Shown here piece after piece: positions 9,477 to 18,637 of a DNA stretch of 64,000 nucleotides. Origin of the DNA: Ferruginibacter sp. (lineage in GTDB: Bacteria > Bacteroidota > Bacteroidia > Chitinophagales > Chitinophagaceae); NCBI GenBank assembly GCA_028288705.1, contig JAQBNH010000002.1, forward strand, positions 124,001 through 188,000, read 5' to 3'. Position 1 is the stretch's first letter; each line of letters opens with the position of its first letter. The notes beneath the pieces were generated by a model. It made no database searches. It had not been told where the DNA came from and was given only the letters and a program-made list of their open reading frames with translations. A program made the position numbers and the translations under genes.

Positions 9477-10626
9477 CGAACTTCCTTATTGTTTTAGTAA
9501 TAATATTTGGTAACCAGGATTGATCTAATCTTGATCCGTAAACTTTCACCGCCGGCTTCCTTGCTGCGTTACGCATAGCCGTTATGAGCACATCTTCAAT
9601 CAGGCGCGTATTTTTTACAGGCTCGAATAAATGCTGAGCATGTGCAGCGGCATTTGCAGCGAGTTCTTTCAACAGGTCGTGCTGGTGATAAAGCGAGCTT
9701 ATCTTTTCTACATAGATCTCCGGCTCGTTCCCCTGTATTTTGTAACCGGTGGTTCCATCAACAACCAATTCGCGAATACCGCCTGGTAAATCATTCACCA
9801 GCGGTACCACACCCGCTTTCATCGCTTCGATTAGTACCAGTGGCATGCCTTCTGCCAGCGTTGGCAACAGCAACAAATGCATATTGCGGAGTAGTTCACG
9901 AACATTATCATTTGGTAGTTCGCCATAAAATTTAACGGCTATATGCTTATCCCATACCGGCAATTTAACTTTGGCATTATCTCCAACGATATGCCAGTTA
10001 AGTTTATAGCCGCTGCTGTTTAATTGCTGCGCAATACCTGGTAACATTGGATATCCTTTCATCTCTGTCAGCCGTCCGATGAATACGACATTCAATGTGG
10101 GTGGAAAATCTTTTTGATGACCGATGGCCTCGGGCACTGGGAATCTCCGGTATAAAATATCTTTTGTGCGTTCTGGAATGCGAAGCTGCAACTGGTCAGA
10201 GATATTTTGAGCAACCGCGATAAATCGGTCAATTACCTGTTGATTTTTAATAGCTAGCTCGTAATAATATTCGTAATCGCCATGAGCGAAATATACAACA
10301 GGGTTCTGGAGACCCAGGTTACTACAGGCTCCAAGTTCCAGCCAATCGTGGGCGACGATGACGGCCTCTTTCGAAGGAAGCAATGCAGCAAGTTTTTTCG
10401 CAGTTACATAAAAATTCCAGTTAGCCGAATAATAAAAAACTTGTGTCGAAACGACGCCGGCAATGACCGGAGCACTAAAAGATGAATGGAGGTCCTTATT
10501 AATCGTATAAATAATATGATGCTCTATCTCCGCGTGTTGCCTGTATTGTACCAGATTCCTGATTACGCTTAGCACACCACCGCCACTGCCGTTGTTGAAA
10601 TGAAAAAGTTGTATTTTGTTTGTCAC
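9463..10626 (-). CDS. GT4-family glycosyltransferase
   Basis: A 387-residue GT-B enzyme. LFHFNNGSGGGVLSVIRNLV (about residues 7-26) is a Gly-rich acceptor loop, and the donor domain reads NVVFIGRLTEMKGYPMLPGI and then LAEGMPLVLIEAMKAGVVPL with E-x7-E intact. Directly after the motif, NDLPGGIRELVVDGTTGYKI matches the usual nucleotide-sugar contacts. The C-terminus ends in a basic stretch rather than a membrane helix. It overlaps both neighbours (14 and 4 bp) within the polycistron. Specificity cannot be assigned. Confidence 0.88.
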   Translation of the reverse strand: MTNKIQLFHFNNGSGGGVLSVIRNLVQYRQHAEIEHHIIYTINKDLHSSFSAPVIAGVVSTQVFYYSANWNFYVTAKKLAALLPSKEAVIVAHDWLELGACSNLGLQNPVVYFAHGDYEYYYELAIKNQQVIDRFIAVAQNISDQLQLRIPERTKDILYRRFPVPEAIGHQKDFPPTLNVVFIGRLTEMKGYPMLPGIAQQLNSSGYKLNWHIVGDNAKVKLPVWDKHIAVKFYGELPNDNVRELLRNMHLLLLPTLAEGMPLVLIEAMKAGVVPLVNDLPGGIRELVVDGTTGYKIQGNEPEIYVEKISSLYHQHDLLKELAANAAAHAQHLFEPVKNTRLIEDVLITAMRNAARKPAVKVYGSRLDQSWLPNIITKTIRKFGVGK

Positions 10627-11729
10627 GTGTTTCCCTCCCTCACTTCAATATCGCTGAGTGCCGCCCGTAAATATTGGGGGTCTATAATAAAACTTCCACC
10701 TGTTAATTCGTTGCCATAGCAGGCGTTATACCGAATTTGTAAAGCGTTCGATAGCCAGTAATAATGCGTGGGTTCAAAACCTTTTGGAAAAATTTCCAGT
10801 ACGCGTGCCTTCGAAGGATCAGCAAATAAGATATTCGTCAGCCCGGCACCGTGAACGCCGACGATCTTTTTTGCATCGCGGCACATGGCGATTTGTTGCT
10901 CAACAGGATACTCATCCATGTACAATATCTTATAGCCAAATTCCCCGAGTACCGGTTTAAGCTGATCAAAGTTTGATACATGACGCCCGGCCCCGGGCTT
11001 CCTGTTAATGAATATCTTTTCTCCAGTGCGGCTAATTGAATCTTTCGCTAACGCCAACCCCGCAGCAGCAGTTCTTCGCAAGGCCTGCGGATGAAACTGG
11101 CGCGTTTTTATCATCAGCAATTCATCTGCATGGATGTATTCGTCCTGCTTCTGAACGAGCCAGTTATACTTCTGTAACGATTTATCCTGGTAGAAAAACT
11201 GGAAGTATGCTGTGTGAAAAAGCCGCTCACTGATGATCAATTCAAATTGCTGATCCGGGTCTAATTCATCGACCTGCGATAGCTTTGGCAATACATCATT
11301 ATAAAAATGAAAATAATTTAAGCCCACTGAGCCATCGAACAAAATGCCTTTCGAAATCCGCCTTATTCTCCCGGGACGAAAAAGCCGGGCTTTCAAATAA
11401 TGCCCTTTGGCGAATCGATACCAATCATAAAATGCCGATTCCCTCACCATTCCGGAATAACCTTTTATAACAATTTGATGTTTCGGCTCAACAAAAACAT
11501 CCCTAAACCGGGCCTGGTAAAAGTTCTGCGTAAATTTCAAATGTCCATTATTAAATTCAAAAGCCCGCCCATACTTCTTTTCCTGGAATGCTGCTTCACC
11601 TGCCAGCAACGGATCTTTACCGTCATCCACAATTGTGGTGCTGCCGATAATCTCTCCTGCTTTTTCTAATGGAATCAGTGGCAAAAAATGATGACTGATT
11701 TTCCCTAACCATTTTCTCAATTCACTCAT
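10623..11729 (-). CDS. GT61/DUF563-family glycosyltransferase
   Basis: A 368-residue protein. I chose the ATG at 11729 rather than 11759, because it forms an ATGA overlap with the upstream stop, as most neighbours do. The conserved C-terminal signature IVGVHGAGLTNILFADPSKA is the hallmark of the DUF563/GT61 family, which includes plant xylosyl- and arabinosyltransferases and many bacterial capsule enzymes. Upstream of it, KIFINRKPGAGRHVSNFDQL fits the usual R-K-x-x-x-R-x-x-x-N segment. It is the only GT61 enzyme seen here, so it may add a side-branch pentose or amino sugar, but that is a guess. Confidence 0.86.
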   Translation of the reverse strand: MSELRKWLGKISHHFLPLIPLEKAGEIIGSTTIVDDGKDPLLAGEAAFQEKKYGRAFEFNNGHLKFTQNFYQARFRDVFVEPKHQIVIKGYSGMVRESAFYDWYRFAKGHYLKARLFRPGRIRRISKGILFDGSVGLNYFHFYNDVLPKLSQVDELDPDQQFELIISERLFHTAYFQFFYQDKSLQKYNWLVQKQDEYIHADELLMIKTRQFHPQALRRTAAAGLALAKDSISRTGEKIFINRKPGAGRHVSNFDQLKPVLGEFGYKILYMDEYPVEQQIAMCRDAKKIVGVHGAGLTNILFADPSKARVLEIFPKGFEPTHYYWLSNALQIRYNACYGNELTGGSFIIDPQYLRAALSDIEVREGNT

Positions 11730-12487
11730 TTCGTTTGCAGGATCGCTACCGTATCCCAATTGTCCACGAAAAAATCATAGCCCGATACAGACAGTTTTTT
11801 TACAATCGCTTTATAGTGCAGCTTTTTCATATGCTGATGCTCGAAAATGACGATGGACGGTTGGAGGGTAGCAAAATTTATATCTTTTAAAATCTCATAA
11901 TCGTATCCTTCAACATCTAACTGCAACAAGCCGATCTTTTGCACTTGGTATTTCGCGCAGAGCTGACTAAAAGGAATGGTAGGCACTTTAATTTCCCTGA
12001 TCAGCTTTTCAAAATCCTGATGCATATACGCATGCTTCAAAAGGGTTTCTTTATCGAATGATCCCAGCTGATCGATTTTGTACTTTTCTGTATCGCTGAA
12101 TAATTTATTCCCTTGCAGATCGAATTCAGCAAGCGAATAAAAATTTAAAAGGCCGTCACTGCTGCCAATGGCGCTGTTCTCAAAATTCAAACCCTCTACA
12201 GCTTGATAATTCTCAACCAGCCGCGCAAATACATACGGGACGGGTTCTACCAATACGCCCTGCCATTTATAGCGGATGATATATTCGCGCAGCGAATCGC
12301 CGGTTAGACCATCGTTCGCGCCGACCTGGATGAAAAAAAAGCCTGGTTGACTGGCCCGTTGCGAAAACAGCTGATTCAAATCAATCGTCTTTTTCGGTTT
12401 CCAAAAGCGCTCGTCGAAATGCAGAAAAAACCGCAGGGCTTTCGTTAGCTGCCATCGAACTGCCGCATATATATTTTTAATTCGCAA
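11726..12487 (-). CDS. FkbM-family methyltransferase (3 of 5)
   Basis: A 253-residue FkbM methyltransferase of the IQVGANDG subgroup: FFIQVGANDGLTGDSLREYI gives motif I, VLVEPVPYVF is the strand-2 region, and LLQLDVEGYDYEIL carries the family DVEG motif. This subgroup is often annotated in capsule loci next to GT2 enzymes, as here. The C-terminal FFVDNWDTVAIL closes the fold. No membrane segment is seen. Its TGA overlaps the next start (ATGA), and 4 bp separate it from the upstream gene. Methyl acceptor unknown. Confidence 0.88.
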   Translation of the reverse strand: MRIKNIYAAVRWQLTKALRFFLHFDERFWKPKKTIDLNQLFSQRASQPGFFFIQVGANDGLTGDSLREYIIRYKWQGVLVEPVPYVFARLVENYQAVEGLNFENSAIGSSDGLLNFYSLAEFDLQGNKLFSDTEKYKIDQLGSFDKETLLKHAYMHQDFEKLIREIKVPTIPFSQLCAKYQVQKIGLLQLDVEGYDYEILKDINFATLQPSIVIFEHQHMKKLHYKAIVKKLSVSGYDFFVDNWDTVAILQTK

Positions 12488-12491
12488 GCGC

Positions 12492-13352
12492 TTATTTTAA
12501 CAGGTATGTTCCTACTTTCCGCGTGAAAGCTAATTTGTTGAAACGGACATACCGGCTGATTAACAATTTGTAATACTTAATTACCAATGCCTTCCTGCCC
12601 GGATATTTTAAGAGCACTGGCAAGAACGATTGAAGAGCAATGAAATCATTGAGCTCCCGTTTTTTTGGATCGACGTGAATGGTCATTCTCGGCAGTTGCT
12701 GTTTCCATTTCTCGTGGACAAGCAGTGAATTTTGAAGCCATGCCTCATTGAGTGTGCCCGCGGAAAAATGCTCCAGCAATATCTCCAGGCAAACGACTAC
12801 TTTAAATGCAGCTCCGACCTGTAACGAGTAATCGATATCGTAGCCATGAAATCCAGGTAGATTGTCGTCAAATGTGAATCGCTGAAATACGGCTTTTGTC
12901 GTTGCCATAAAAACACCATCGATCACTGCCACTTCAGCCTGCGCCTCATTTAACGGATTGGAAAGGATTGCCGAAGGGATGTCGCGATCCGGAAAATGCT
13001 GGATTGAATTTGTACGGTAGCATTCCGGTAAACAGGCCGACCAGGTTGCGGGATATGAAGATTTGTAGACTGAGCCTGACACGCCCGCGAGGCCAATTGA
13101 TTCATCTTTAAAAAGTTCAGCCAATTGCTTTCCCCACCCATTCGTGTGAATGCGGATGTCTTCATGGATAAAACAAAGCAGTTCATACCGCGCCTTGCCG
13201 GCGCCCTCATTATAGACCGAACATATTCCGTCGCCTCGCTCCCGGTTGTTTATGGCGATGATCTCATACGGTACAGCAATTGTGGCTTCAATGTTTTTCC
13301 TTAGCGCAGCGAGATAGTTTTCGTTTATTGAACAAATAATAACAGAGATCAT
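12492..13352 (-). CDS. GT2-like glycosyltransferase (PF13712-type)
   Basis: 286 residues from the ATG at 13352, which makes an ATGA overlap with the upstream stop. A longer frame from 13427 would overlap that gene by 79 bp and is not preferred. MISVIICSINENYLAALRKN, then VPYEIIAINNRERGDGICSV, and ELLCFIHEDIRIHTNGWGKQ are typical of the small GT2 branch in which HED replaces D-x-D as the metal-binding triplet. FHGYDIDYSLQV sits where the catalytic-base region of GT-A enzymes lies. Sugar donor unknown. Confidence 0.84.
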   Translation of the reverse strand: MISVIICSINENYLAALRKNIEATIAVPYEIIAINNRERGDGICSVYNEGAGKARYELLCFIHEDIRIHTNGWGKQLAELFKDESIGLAGVSGSVYKSSYPATWSACLPECYRTNSIQHFPDRDIPSAILSNPLNEAQAEVAVIDGVFMATTKAVFQRFTFDDNLPGFHGYDIDYSLQVGAAFKVVVCLEILLEHFSAGTLNEAWLQNSLLVHEKWKQQLPRMTIHVDPKKRELNDFIALQSFLPVLLKYPGRKALVIKYYKLLISRYVRFNKLAFTRKVGTYLLK

Positions 13353-14329
13353 TTGTTGCGAATAGCTTTTTTTATAAATCCTGATTGCCAGCCTGCATAA
13401 AAAGTCGCGGCGATAACTTTCCGCCAACCGCTAAAGCGCTGCCCCTGTTTCAGTAGGAAGAGCCCTTCATTACCGATGTCGTAAGACATAAATGTTGCAT
13501 TTCTTTTTTTAGCCGCAGTGGGAAGTTCAATATTATTTGCGCTGACAAACTCCGCAAAAATTTCCCGCATCGTCCTGTCATAGTTTTCTTTGTAAACATC
13601 CCCGGCCTTTGTACTGTTTGCTTTGGCAATCACACTGTGTGCATGATAGCGAAAGTAATTCATGGGCTTTGCTGAGAAGGCAATGTTCCCGTAACAGAGC
13701 ATTTTTAACCAACAGAGCCAGTCTCCATTGGCAGGCAAATGTTCATTTGCTTCACCGGCACGCAGGTATGCCGACTTTTTAAATAATACCGCGCTTGCAT
13801 TTGGAATCGTATTTCTATGAATGAGAAACCGGCTGATATATTCCTGGCCACCCATTCGGAAATCTGTTGAAAACAATCGGGAATCAAGGTCTTCCGTAAA
13901 ATCATACCAGGAGCCGGTGACAGCACCTTCTTCATTCATCCGCTGGCTCTGGCAGTATGCCAAGACGATTTTGTCTTCTGCAGATAAGGCTTCGAGCATC
14001 GTTGATAAAAAATCAGGATCAGCCACATCATCTGATTCCGCGATCCAAATGATGTCGGCGCTGGCTCTTGCAATGCCTTTGTTCCATTGAATAAACGTGG
14101 AGCCGCTGTTTTTATCTGCAGGCAAAAACTTTATGCGCGTATTATTTTGTAAGGCTTCGATGATGATAGCCACACTACCGTCGTTGCTTGCGTCATCGAG
14201 AATAATTATTTCAATATCTTTTACCGTTTGCTGTAAAACAGAATCGATTCTGGCTTTTAAAAAAGCAGCGTGGTTGTAGCTGGGAATAATGACGCTAACC
14301 AGCGGCTGACTATTTTTTACCGAGTCCAC
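13349..14329 (-). CDS. GT2-family glycosyltransferase
   Basis: A 326-residue GT-A enzyme: LVSVIIPSYNHAAFLKARI (about residues 9-27), IEIIILDDASNDGSVAI, and IIWIAESDDVADPDFL, where ESDD is the metal site. A later FRYHAHSVI resembles the acceptor-side His-rich strand found in capsule GT2 enzymes. The start overlaps the upstream GT2 gene by 20 bp, longer than the usual 4 bp here, but no nearer Met is available. Three GT2 genes follow one another (13349-16137), which may reflect successive additions to one repeat unit or tandem duplication followed by divergence. Confidence 0.88.
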   Translation of the reverse strand: MDSVKNSQPLVSVIIPSYNHAAFLKARIDSVLQQTVKDIEIIILDDASNDGSVAIIIEALQNNTRIKFLPADKNSGSTFIQWNKGIARASADIIWIAESDDVADPDFLSTMLEALSAEDKIVLAYCQSQRMNEEGAVTGSWYDFTEDLDSRLFSTDFRMGGQEYISRFLIHRNTIPNASAVLFKKSAYLRAGEANEHLPANGDWLCWLKMLCYGNIAFSAKPMNYFRYHAHSVIAKANSTKAGDVYKENYDRTMREIFAEFVSANNIELPTAAKKRNATFMSYDIGNEGLFLLKQGQRFSGWRKVIAATFYAGWQSGFIKKAIRNK

Positions 14330-15158
14330 GCAAAAATTTAAACGGTTTTAATAATGCGTCCCCTATCCGGTAGCTCGCCGAGCCATTGATGGCTGCTTTG
14401 TATTTTTCGAAAGAGATTCTGGCATCCTCGAGTTCACCATATCCACGAATAATGGTCAACGGGTATGGAAAAAATTTCAGGTAAGTCTGGATGTGTTTTA
14501 AAAATAATTGACGCTCCACCTTGCCCAGTTGTTCTCCCTGCAAAGCATGATTTCTTGAACCGGCTTTAATGCGGTAATGAAAATACTCGCCGGGCAGCTT
14601 ACAAATTTCAGACCTGTCTTTAATTAACGTCAACCAGAAATCCCAATCCTCCCACCCGGTTAAAAAGTTTTCGTCGTAGCCGCCAACTGCCTGCCAGTCT
14701 GCCTTACGAAACATCGCGGTGGCAAAAACCAGGTTCTGCTGCAACATCGTCTTTGGATCGTACTCAGGTAATTGGATCGGTCCTGTTTCACTGTCAAAAT
14801 ATCGGCCATTGCAATAGACCAGCTTCAATTCGAGATTCGCTTCCAAGTTTTCACGGGCTTCGCGCAAATAATTGCCACTGATATAATCATCTGCGTCAAG
14901 CGGCAGGATATAATCTCCTGTTGCCTGGCTGATGCCATAATTTCTTGCAGCGGCAACACCACGGTTGTCGGTGTGTAACAACAGCGTTTTATCTGCCGAA
15001 AAATTGTTCAGGATATTGATCGTGTCCTGCTCCGTTGATCCGTCATTAACTACAATAATTTCCAGCCCGTCGAAATTCTGTTCCAGCACAGACGCGACAG
15101 CCTCCGCCAGATAGACTCCCTGGTTAAAACAGGGAATGATGACAGAGATACTAGCCAT
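14310..15158 (-). CDS. GT2-family glycosyltransferase
   Basis: A 282-residue GT-A enzyme. ISVIIPCFNQGVYLAEAV opens the fold, LEIIVVNDGSTEQDTINIL holds the first Asp, and YILPLDADDYISGNYL contains the D-A-D-D metal motif. FLTGWEDWDFWLTLI matches the W-E-D-x-D acceptor-site motif of GT2 enzymes that use a general base Asp/Glu. The C-terminus is short and basic (FKFLRGLGKK). It overlaps its neighbours by 20 and 8 bp. Specificity unknown. Confidence 0.88.
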   Translation of the reverse strand: MASISVIIPCFNQGVYLAEAVASVLEQNFDGLEIIVVNDGSTEQDTINILNNFSADKTLLLHTDNRGVAAARNYGISQATGDYILPLDADDYISGNYLREARENLEANLELKLVYCNGRYFDSETGPIQLPEYDPKTMLQQNLVFATAMFRKADWQAVGGYDENFLTGWEDWDFWLTLIKDRSEICKLPGEYFHYRIKAGSRNHALQGEQLGKVERQLFLKHIQTYLKFFPYPLTIIRGYGELEDARISFEKYKAAINGSASYRIGDALLKPFKFLRGLGKK

Positions 15159-16137
15159 TTTTTGCCAGCAGTTTTCGGAACGGAATGTTCCCGATATATA
15201 ATTTTACAAACATCGCTATTTGTTGTACACTGAATTTTACTTTACTATTTCGCCATTGTTGCGCGAATGCTTTTCGGGCCAGCGACCGGTTTCCTGATGC
15301 ATATATGCGATAAAGGTATTGCTCACTTAACACGTTTAATAATTTCTCCCGGCTGATTTTTGAAAAATTCCATGAAGCGTTTTCGTACGTATTTTTTGTA
15401 GAAAAATAGTTTGTCCAATCGTTGCCGGCACTGATCTTTCTCAACACATAAGCCAACACATTTTTTTCTTCTGCACGAAACTTCTCTTCATGCGCGCCCG
15501 TCTTCGACAAATCATGAAGCCTGAAATGAGCGACCATTGCGTCTGTCAATACAATCCTATCCTGGCCAAACTGCGCGAGATAACGCCAGAACAATTCAAG
15601 ATCCATCACATAATGTAGATTCGTATTGATACCGCCAAGTTCTTTTATTACATTCAACCGGTAAAACATGGCTGGCTGATTTATCTTTTGCTGCACAAGC
15701 GTTTCTTCCGCGCTCGCAAATATTTCCGTGCGATGTGTTTGAATGGTACCGTTACTACTGTCTAAAAACAGGCGACAATTTCCGCAGACAATATCTGCCT
15801 GGGTTTCATTAAAAATTCCGGCGATCTTAAAGAGCGAGCCTGGCTCCAGGTAATCGTCGCTATTGAGCCAGTTAAATATCTCGCCTGTGCATTTTGCCAA
15901 TCCCTTGTTAAGCGCATCGCTTTGACCAAGATCCGGTTCAGACGCCCAGTAAGAAATCCGGTGCGCATATTTTTCCAGGATCGCCCTCGTGCCATCAGTA
16001 CTGCCGCCATCGATCACAATATATTCGAGGTTCGGATAACCCTGGTCAAGCACAGACAATATCGTTTGCTCGATATAATTTGCCTGGTTATAAGAAGGCG
16101 TTACAATAGATATTTTGGGCTGAACAGCTTCCATCAC
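15151..16137 (-). CDS. GT2-family glycosyltransferase
   Basis: A 328-residue GT-A enzyme of the WcaA/colanic-acid-like group: ISIVTPSYNQANYIEQTI, then NLEYIVIDGGSTDGTRAIL, SYWASEPDLGQSDALNKGL and IFNWLNSDDYLEPGSL. The DGGSTDGT and SEPDxGQSDALNKG segments are characteristic of this subgroup. The second half has helical and basic segments without clear membrane spans. It overlaps the upstream acyltransferase gene by 4 bp. Likely adds one hexose to the growing unit; the donor is not inferable. Confidence 0.89.
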   Translation of the reverse strand: MMEAVQPKISIVTPSYNQANYIEQTILSVLDQGYPNLEYIVIDGGSTDGTRAILEKYAHRISYWASEPDLGQSDALNKGLAKCTGEIFNWLNSDDYLEPGSLFKIAGIFNETQADIVCGNCRLFLDSSNGTIQTHRTEIFASAEETLVQQKINQPAMFYRLNVIKELGGINTNLHYVMDLELFWRYLAQFGQDRIVLTDAMVAHFRLHDLSKTGAHEEKFRAEEKNVLAYVLRKISAGNDWTNYFSTKNTYENASWNFSKISREKLLNVLSEQYLYRIYASGNRSLARKAFAQQWRNSKVKFSVQQIAMFVKLYIGNIPFRKLLAKNG

Positions 16138-16808
16138 AATTCCCAGCTGATTTGGTCTTTTACTGGTTTCGCCGGGTTGCCTGCGAAAACCTGCTTTTCG
16201 CCGACCAACGGTTTATTTACGAGGCTGCCGGCGGCTATAACCGATCCGGAAGGAATGCCGGCACCTTTTAAGATCAGGCAGCGTGTACCTACCCAAACCT
16301 GGTCACCGATTTTCACCGGCGCAGGCGCATTTACAATTTGATTTGCCGCATCGCGCACCTTATGAAAGTCGGTATCCATTACGAGACATTCCCACGAAAA
16401 AAGGCAGTCGTTACCGATCGAAATTTCATTCATACATACAAATCCTGATTCCGCACTCACGATAAAATTGTTCCCGATTTCAAAGCGGGCATTTTCGCCA
16501 ACACTGATCTTCGAGCCGTGGCCGATATTGGCGTTACCGCGAAATACGATGGCACCAGAAACTTCCCAAATACTGCGTGAATAGCGCTGATCAAAAATAC
16601 CGACATCACCATAGCCGATGCGGATACGACGGTAGTAAGTTGCGCCCGGTAGTTGCACCGTGCCTTTCAGCTGTAACAACAATACGTTTGACGACAGATC
16701 GACCGGCAGTTTGATCGCTTCGCGAAAAGAAAAATAATGAAAGTTGAAGCGAAGTGTGTTCCAGTTCGCCCGCACTAACCGGGCAATTATTTTCAAGATC
16801 ACCGCCAT
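16134..16808 (-). CDS. Hexapeptide-repeat (LbH) acyltransferase
   Basis: A 224-residue protein whose second half is a left-handed beta-helix, recognisable from successive hexapeptides such as GNANIG, VGENAR, IGNNFI, IGNDCL and IGDQVW, capped by GAGIPSGSVIAAGSLV and GNPAKPVK. This pattern is that of the WcaF/NodL/LacA-like O-acyltransferases, which usually move acetyl from acetyl-CoA to a sugar. The first 80 residues form a non-repeat lead. It sits between a GT2 and an FkbM gene, so it is probably another decorating enzyme. Acetyl is the likely donor but is not shown by the sequence. Confidence 0.85.
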   Translation of the reverse strand: MAVILKIIARLVRANWNTLRFNFHYFSFREAIKLPVDLSSNVLLLQLKGTVQLPGATYYRRIRIGYGDVGIFDQRYSRSIWEVSGAIVFRGNANIGHGSKISVGENARFEIGNNFIVSAESGFVCMNEISIGNDCLFSWECLVMDTDFHKVRDAANQIVNAPAPVKIGDQVWVGTRCLILKGAGIPSGSVIAAGSLVNKPLVGEKQVFAGNPAKPVKDQISWEL

Positions 16809-16811
16809 TTT

Positions 16812-17603
16812 TTATTGAAGGGCTTTTCGCCTTTCGTTTTCTGTCGTCCAATTGTGGCTGGAACGAAAACATCCATCGGCTTTTACAAAACTGATATCAG
16901 CCTGGCCCAAGGCGCCGTCAATCGGGCGATTGTGAAAATCGTATATGTCGTACATTACAAATCCCTGTTCTTTCATAAAACATATGACGTCTGTGATATC
17001 CGGCGCGTTATGCAAAAAGTTGAAGAAACTGCATTCCATGATCACGAGATCTGCTTGCTGCAATAATTTTGGCCCCGAGCGCAAAACATCCAGTTCTGCC
17101 CCTTGCACATCTATCTTTATGACCAGGGAGGAAGGTGGATCGGGTATCTTCTCATGCAGACTATCCAGCGATATCATCGGCACTTTTCTCGGCGTGCCAT
17201 CTGCCACCGGTCCGTCTTGTTCCTTTAAAAGGGAAGACCCATAAAGATCCTTATGAACATTGATACTGATAGCTTCTTTACCAGTACCGACCGCCGCAAA
17301 AATAAATTCAACCTTGAATGATTTTTGTAAAGCACTCAGTTGCGGCTCAAATTCTATTAATGGTTCAATCAAAATATGTTTTGCATCAGGAAAAGTTTGA
17401 AGCAAGGGTAATGTTCCTGATCCTGCACCAATATCAATGACAACTGCCGGATCAAATCCACTTTCTTTCAGGAAGAGCAGCGATTTCTCCATGCTGTCGC
17501 GATGCTGTTGTTTGGCATCAGCTGCTGACATCACATTCGACTGATGAAGCTTCCTGAGTTCGAAACCCGCAGCTGCTAATATTTTTTTGATCATCGATTT
17601 CAA
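16812..17603 (-). CDS. FkbM-family methyltransferase (4 of 5)
   Basis: A 263-residue SAM-dependent methyltransferase. AVVIDIGAGSGTLPLLQTF (about residues 53-71) is motif I, HILIEPLIEFEPQL follows strand 2, and LVIKIDVQGAELDVLRSG is the FkbM motif with Gln in place of Glu (IDVQG), a common variant. The start at 17603 overlaps the upstream stop by 4 bp; an internal Met four codons later is possible but breaks that pattern. LVIMECSFFNFLHNAPDI toward the C-terminus matches the usual E-x-x-x-x substrate loop. Methyl acceptor unknown. Confidence 0.88.
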   Translation of the reverse strand: MKSMIKKILAAAGFELRKLHQSNVMSAADAKQQHRDSMEKSLLFLKESGFDPAVVIDIGAGSGTLPLLQTFPDAKHILIEPLIEFEPQLSALQKSFKVEFIFAAVGTGKEAISINVHKDLYGSSLLKEQDGPVADGTPRKVPMISLDSLHEKIPDPPSSLVIKIDVQGAELDVLRSGPKLLQQADLVIMECSFFNFLHNAPDITDVICFMKEQGFVMYDIYDFHNRPIDGALGQADISFVKADGCFRSSHNWTTENERRKALQ

Positions 17604-18637
17604 GCAACGCGAAATTCAGATATCTGTTGAAATATAGACTGGTAGGTTTTTCTGATACGCAATAATTCTTTCAATCGGAACAATTGCCTTCTTTTATCGA
17701 GACCTGCTTCATACCCTTCACGATTAATAATAAAAGTGAGGGATAGTATTTTTGATAATTGAACCGGTGCACCTGCAGGCAAAAATGCACCCATAGCCTT
17801 TTTTACTGCATTATCATACCATGCTTTTATTTTGTGCTTATCCAACTCCTGTTTCTGTTCAAAATAATATTGGTACATATCAAAATAGATCGATGAACGC
17901 GCGAAGCCCTCCCAAAGCTGGTTAAGGCTTTGCCAGGTGAGCCGGCTTGCCGGCAGATCATGTTCATAAACCAACTTGTCTGAGTAAATGATCTTGTGAC
18001 CTAAAGCTTTTATTAATAACGACAACTCAGAGTCTTCCCCGGCCATCGTGACTTGCTCTGTTTTTCTTCCCGTTAAAAATCCGGCAAAGCCAAGTTGAAA
18101 TAATTGATCCCATGCATGTTTCCGAATCACCATCCCTGCACCCCAAACACGATCGGCATCACCGTTTAAATGTTGTTGTCCTCCAACCGCGAAGGCATTC
18201 TGATATGTTGCAAACCATTCCGGCAATAAGTCTTCTACATGTGGAATACCCATTCCACCAAGAAGCGCGATGTTGGAATCCTTTTCCATGATCTGGTACG
18301 CATTGAGCAGGTAGTCGGAACGAAGCCAGTTGTCGTCATCACAAATAACAACAAACGAAAACTGCGCAGCGGCGATACCCGTGATCATTGCATGCGTTTT
18401 ACCGGGCTGGTTCTCCCGAATAACCTTTATCGGAATTGCGTGATGCTTCCTCTGCAAGTGGACCGCAATGCTATAAGTTTCATCGGTTGAATTATTGTCA
18501 ACAACAATAATTTCAGCAGGAAAACGCTCCGTTAATAACTGCTGCAGCACGGAAATAGTTTTCTTCAATCTAAAAGCCCCATTAAAAGTGCAAATGAGGA
18601 TACTAAACCCGGTGGGATAATTTTTCAAGCGGTTCAA
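17600..18637 (-). CDS. GT2-family glycosyltransferase
   Basis: A 345-residue GT-A enzyme: FSILICTFNGAFRLKKTI, AEIIVVDNNSTDETYSI, then FVVICDDDNWLRSDYLL with a DDD metal site. A G-E-D-S-E-L motif (about 134 residues downstream) marks the acceptor and catalytic-base region, as in WcaE/EpsE-like enzymes. The C-terminal third is amphipathic and basic, suggesting membrane association without a true span. It overlaps both neighbours by 4 bp. The exact sugar transferred cannot be deduced. Confidence 0.88.
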   Translation of the reverse strand: MNRLKNYPTGFSILICTFNGAFRLKKTISVLQQLLTERFPAEIIVVDNNSTDETYSIAVHLQRKHHAIPIKVIRENQPGKTHAMITGIAAAQFSFVVICDDDNWLRSDYLLNAYQIMEKDSNIALLGGMGIPHVEDLLPEWFATYQNAFAVGGQQHLNGDADRVWGAGMVIRKHAWDQLFQLGFAGFLTGRKTEQVTMAGEDSELSLLIKALGHKIIYSDKLVYEHDLPASRLTWQSLNQLWEGFARSSIYFDMYQYYFEQKQELDKHKIKAWYDNAVKKAMGAFLPAGAPVQLSKILSLTFIINREGYEAGLDKRRQLFRLKELLRIRKTYQSIFQQISEFRVA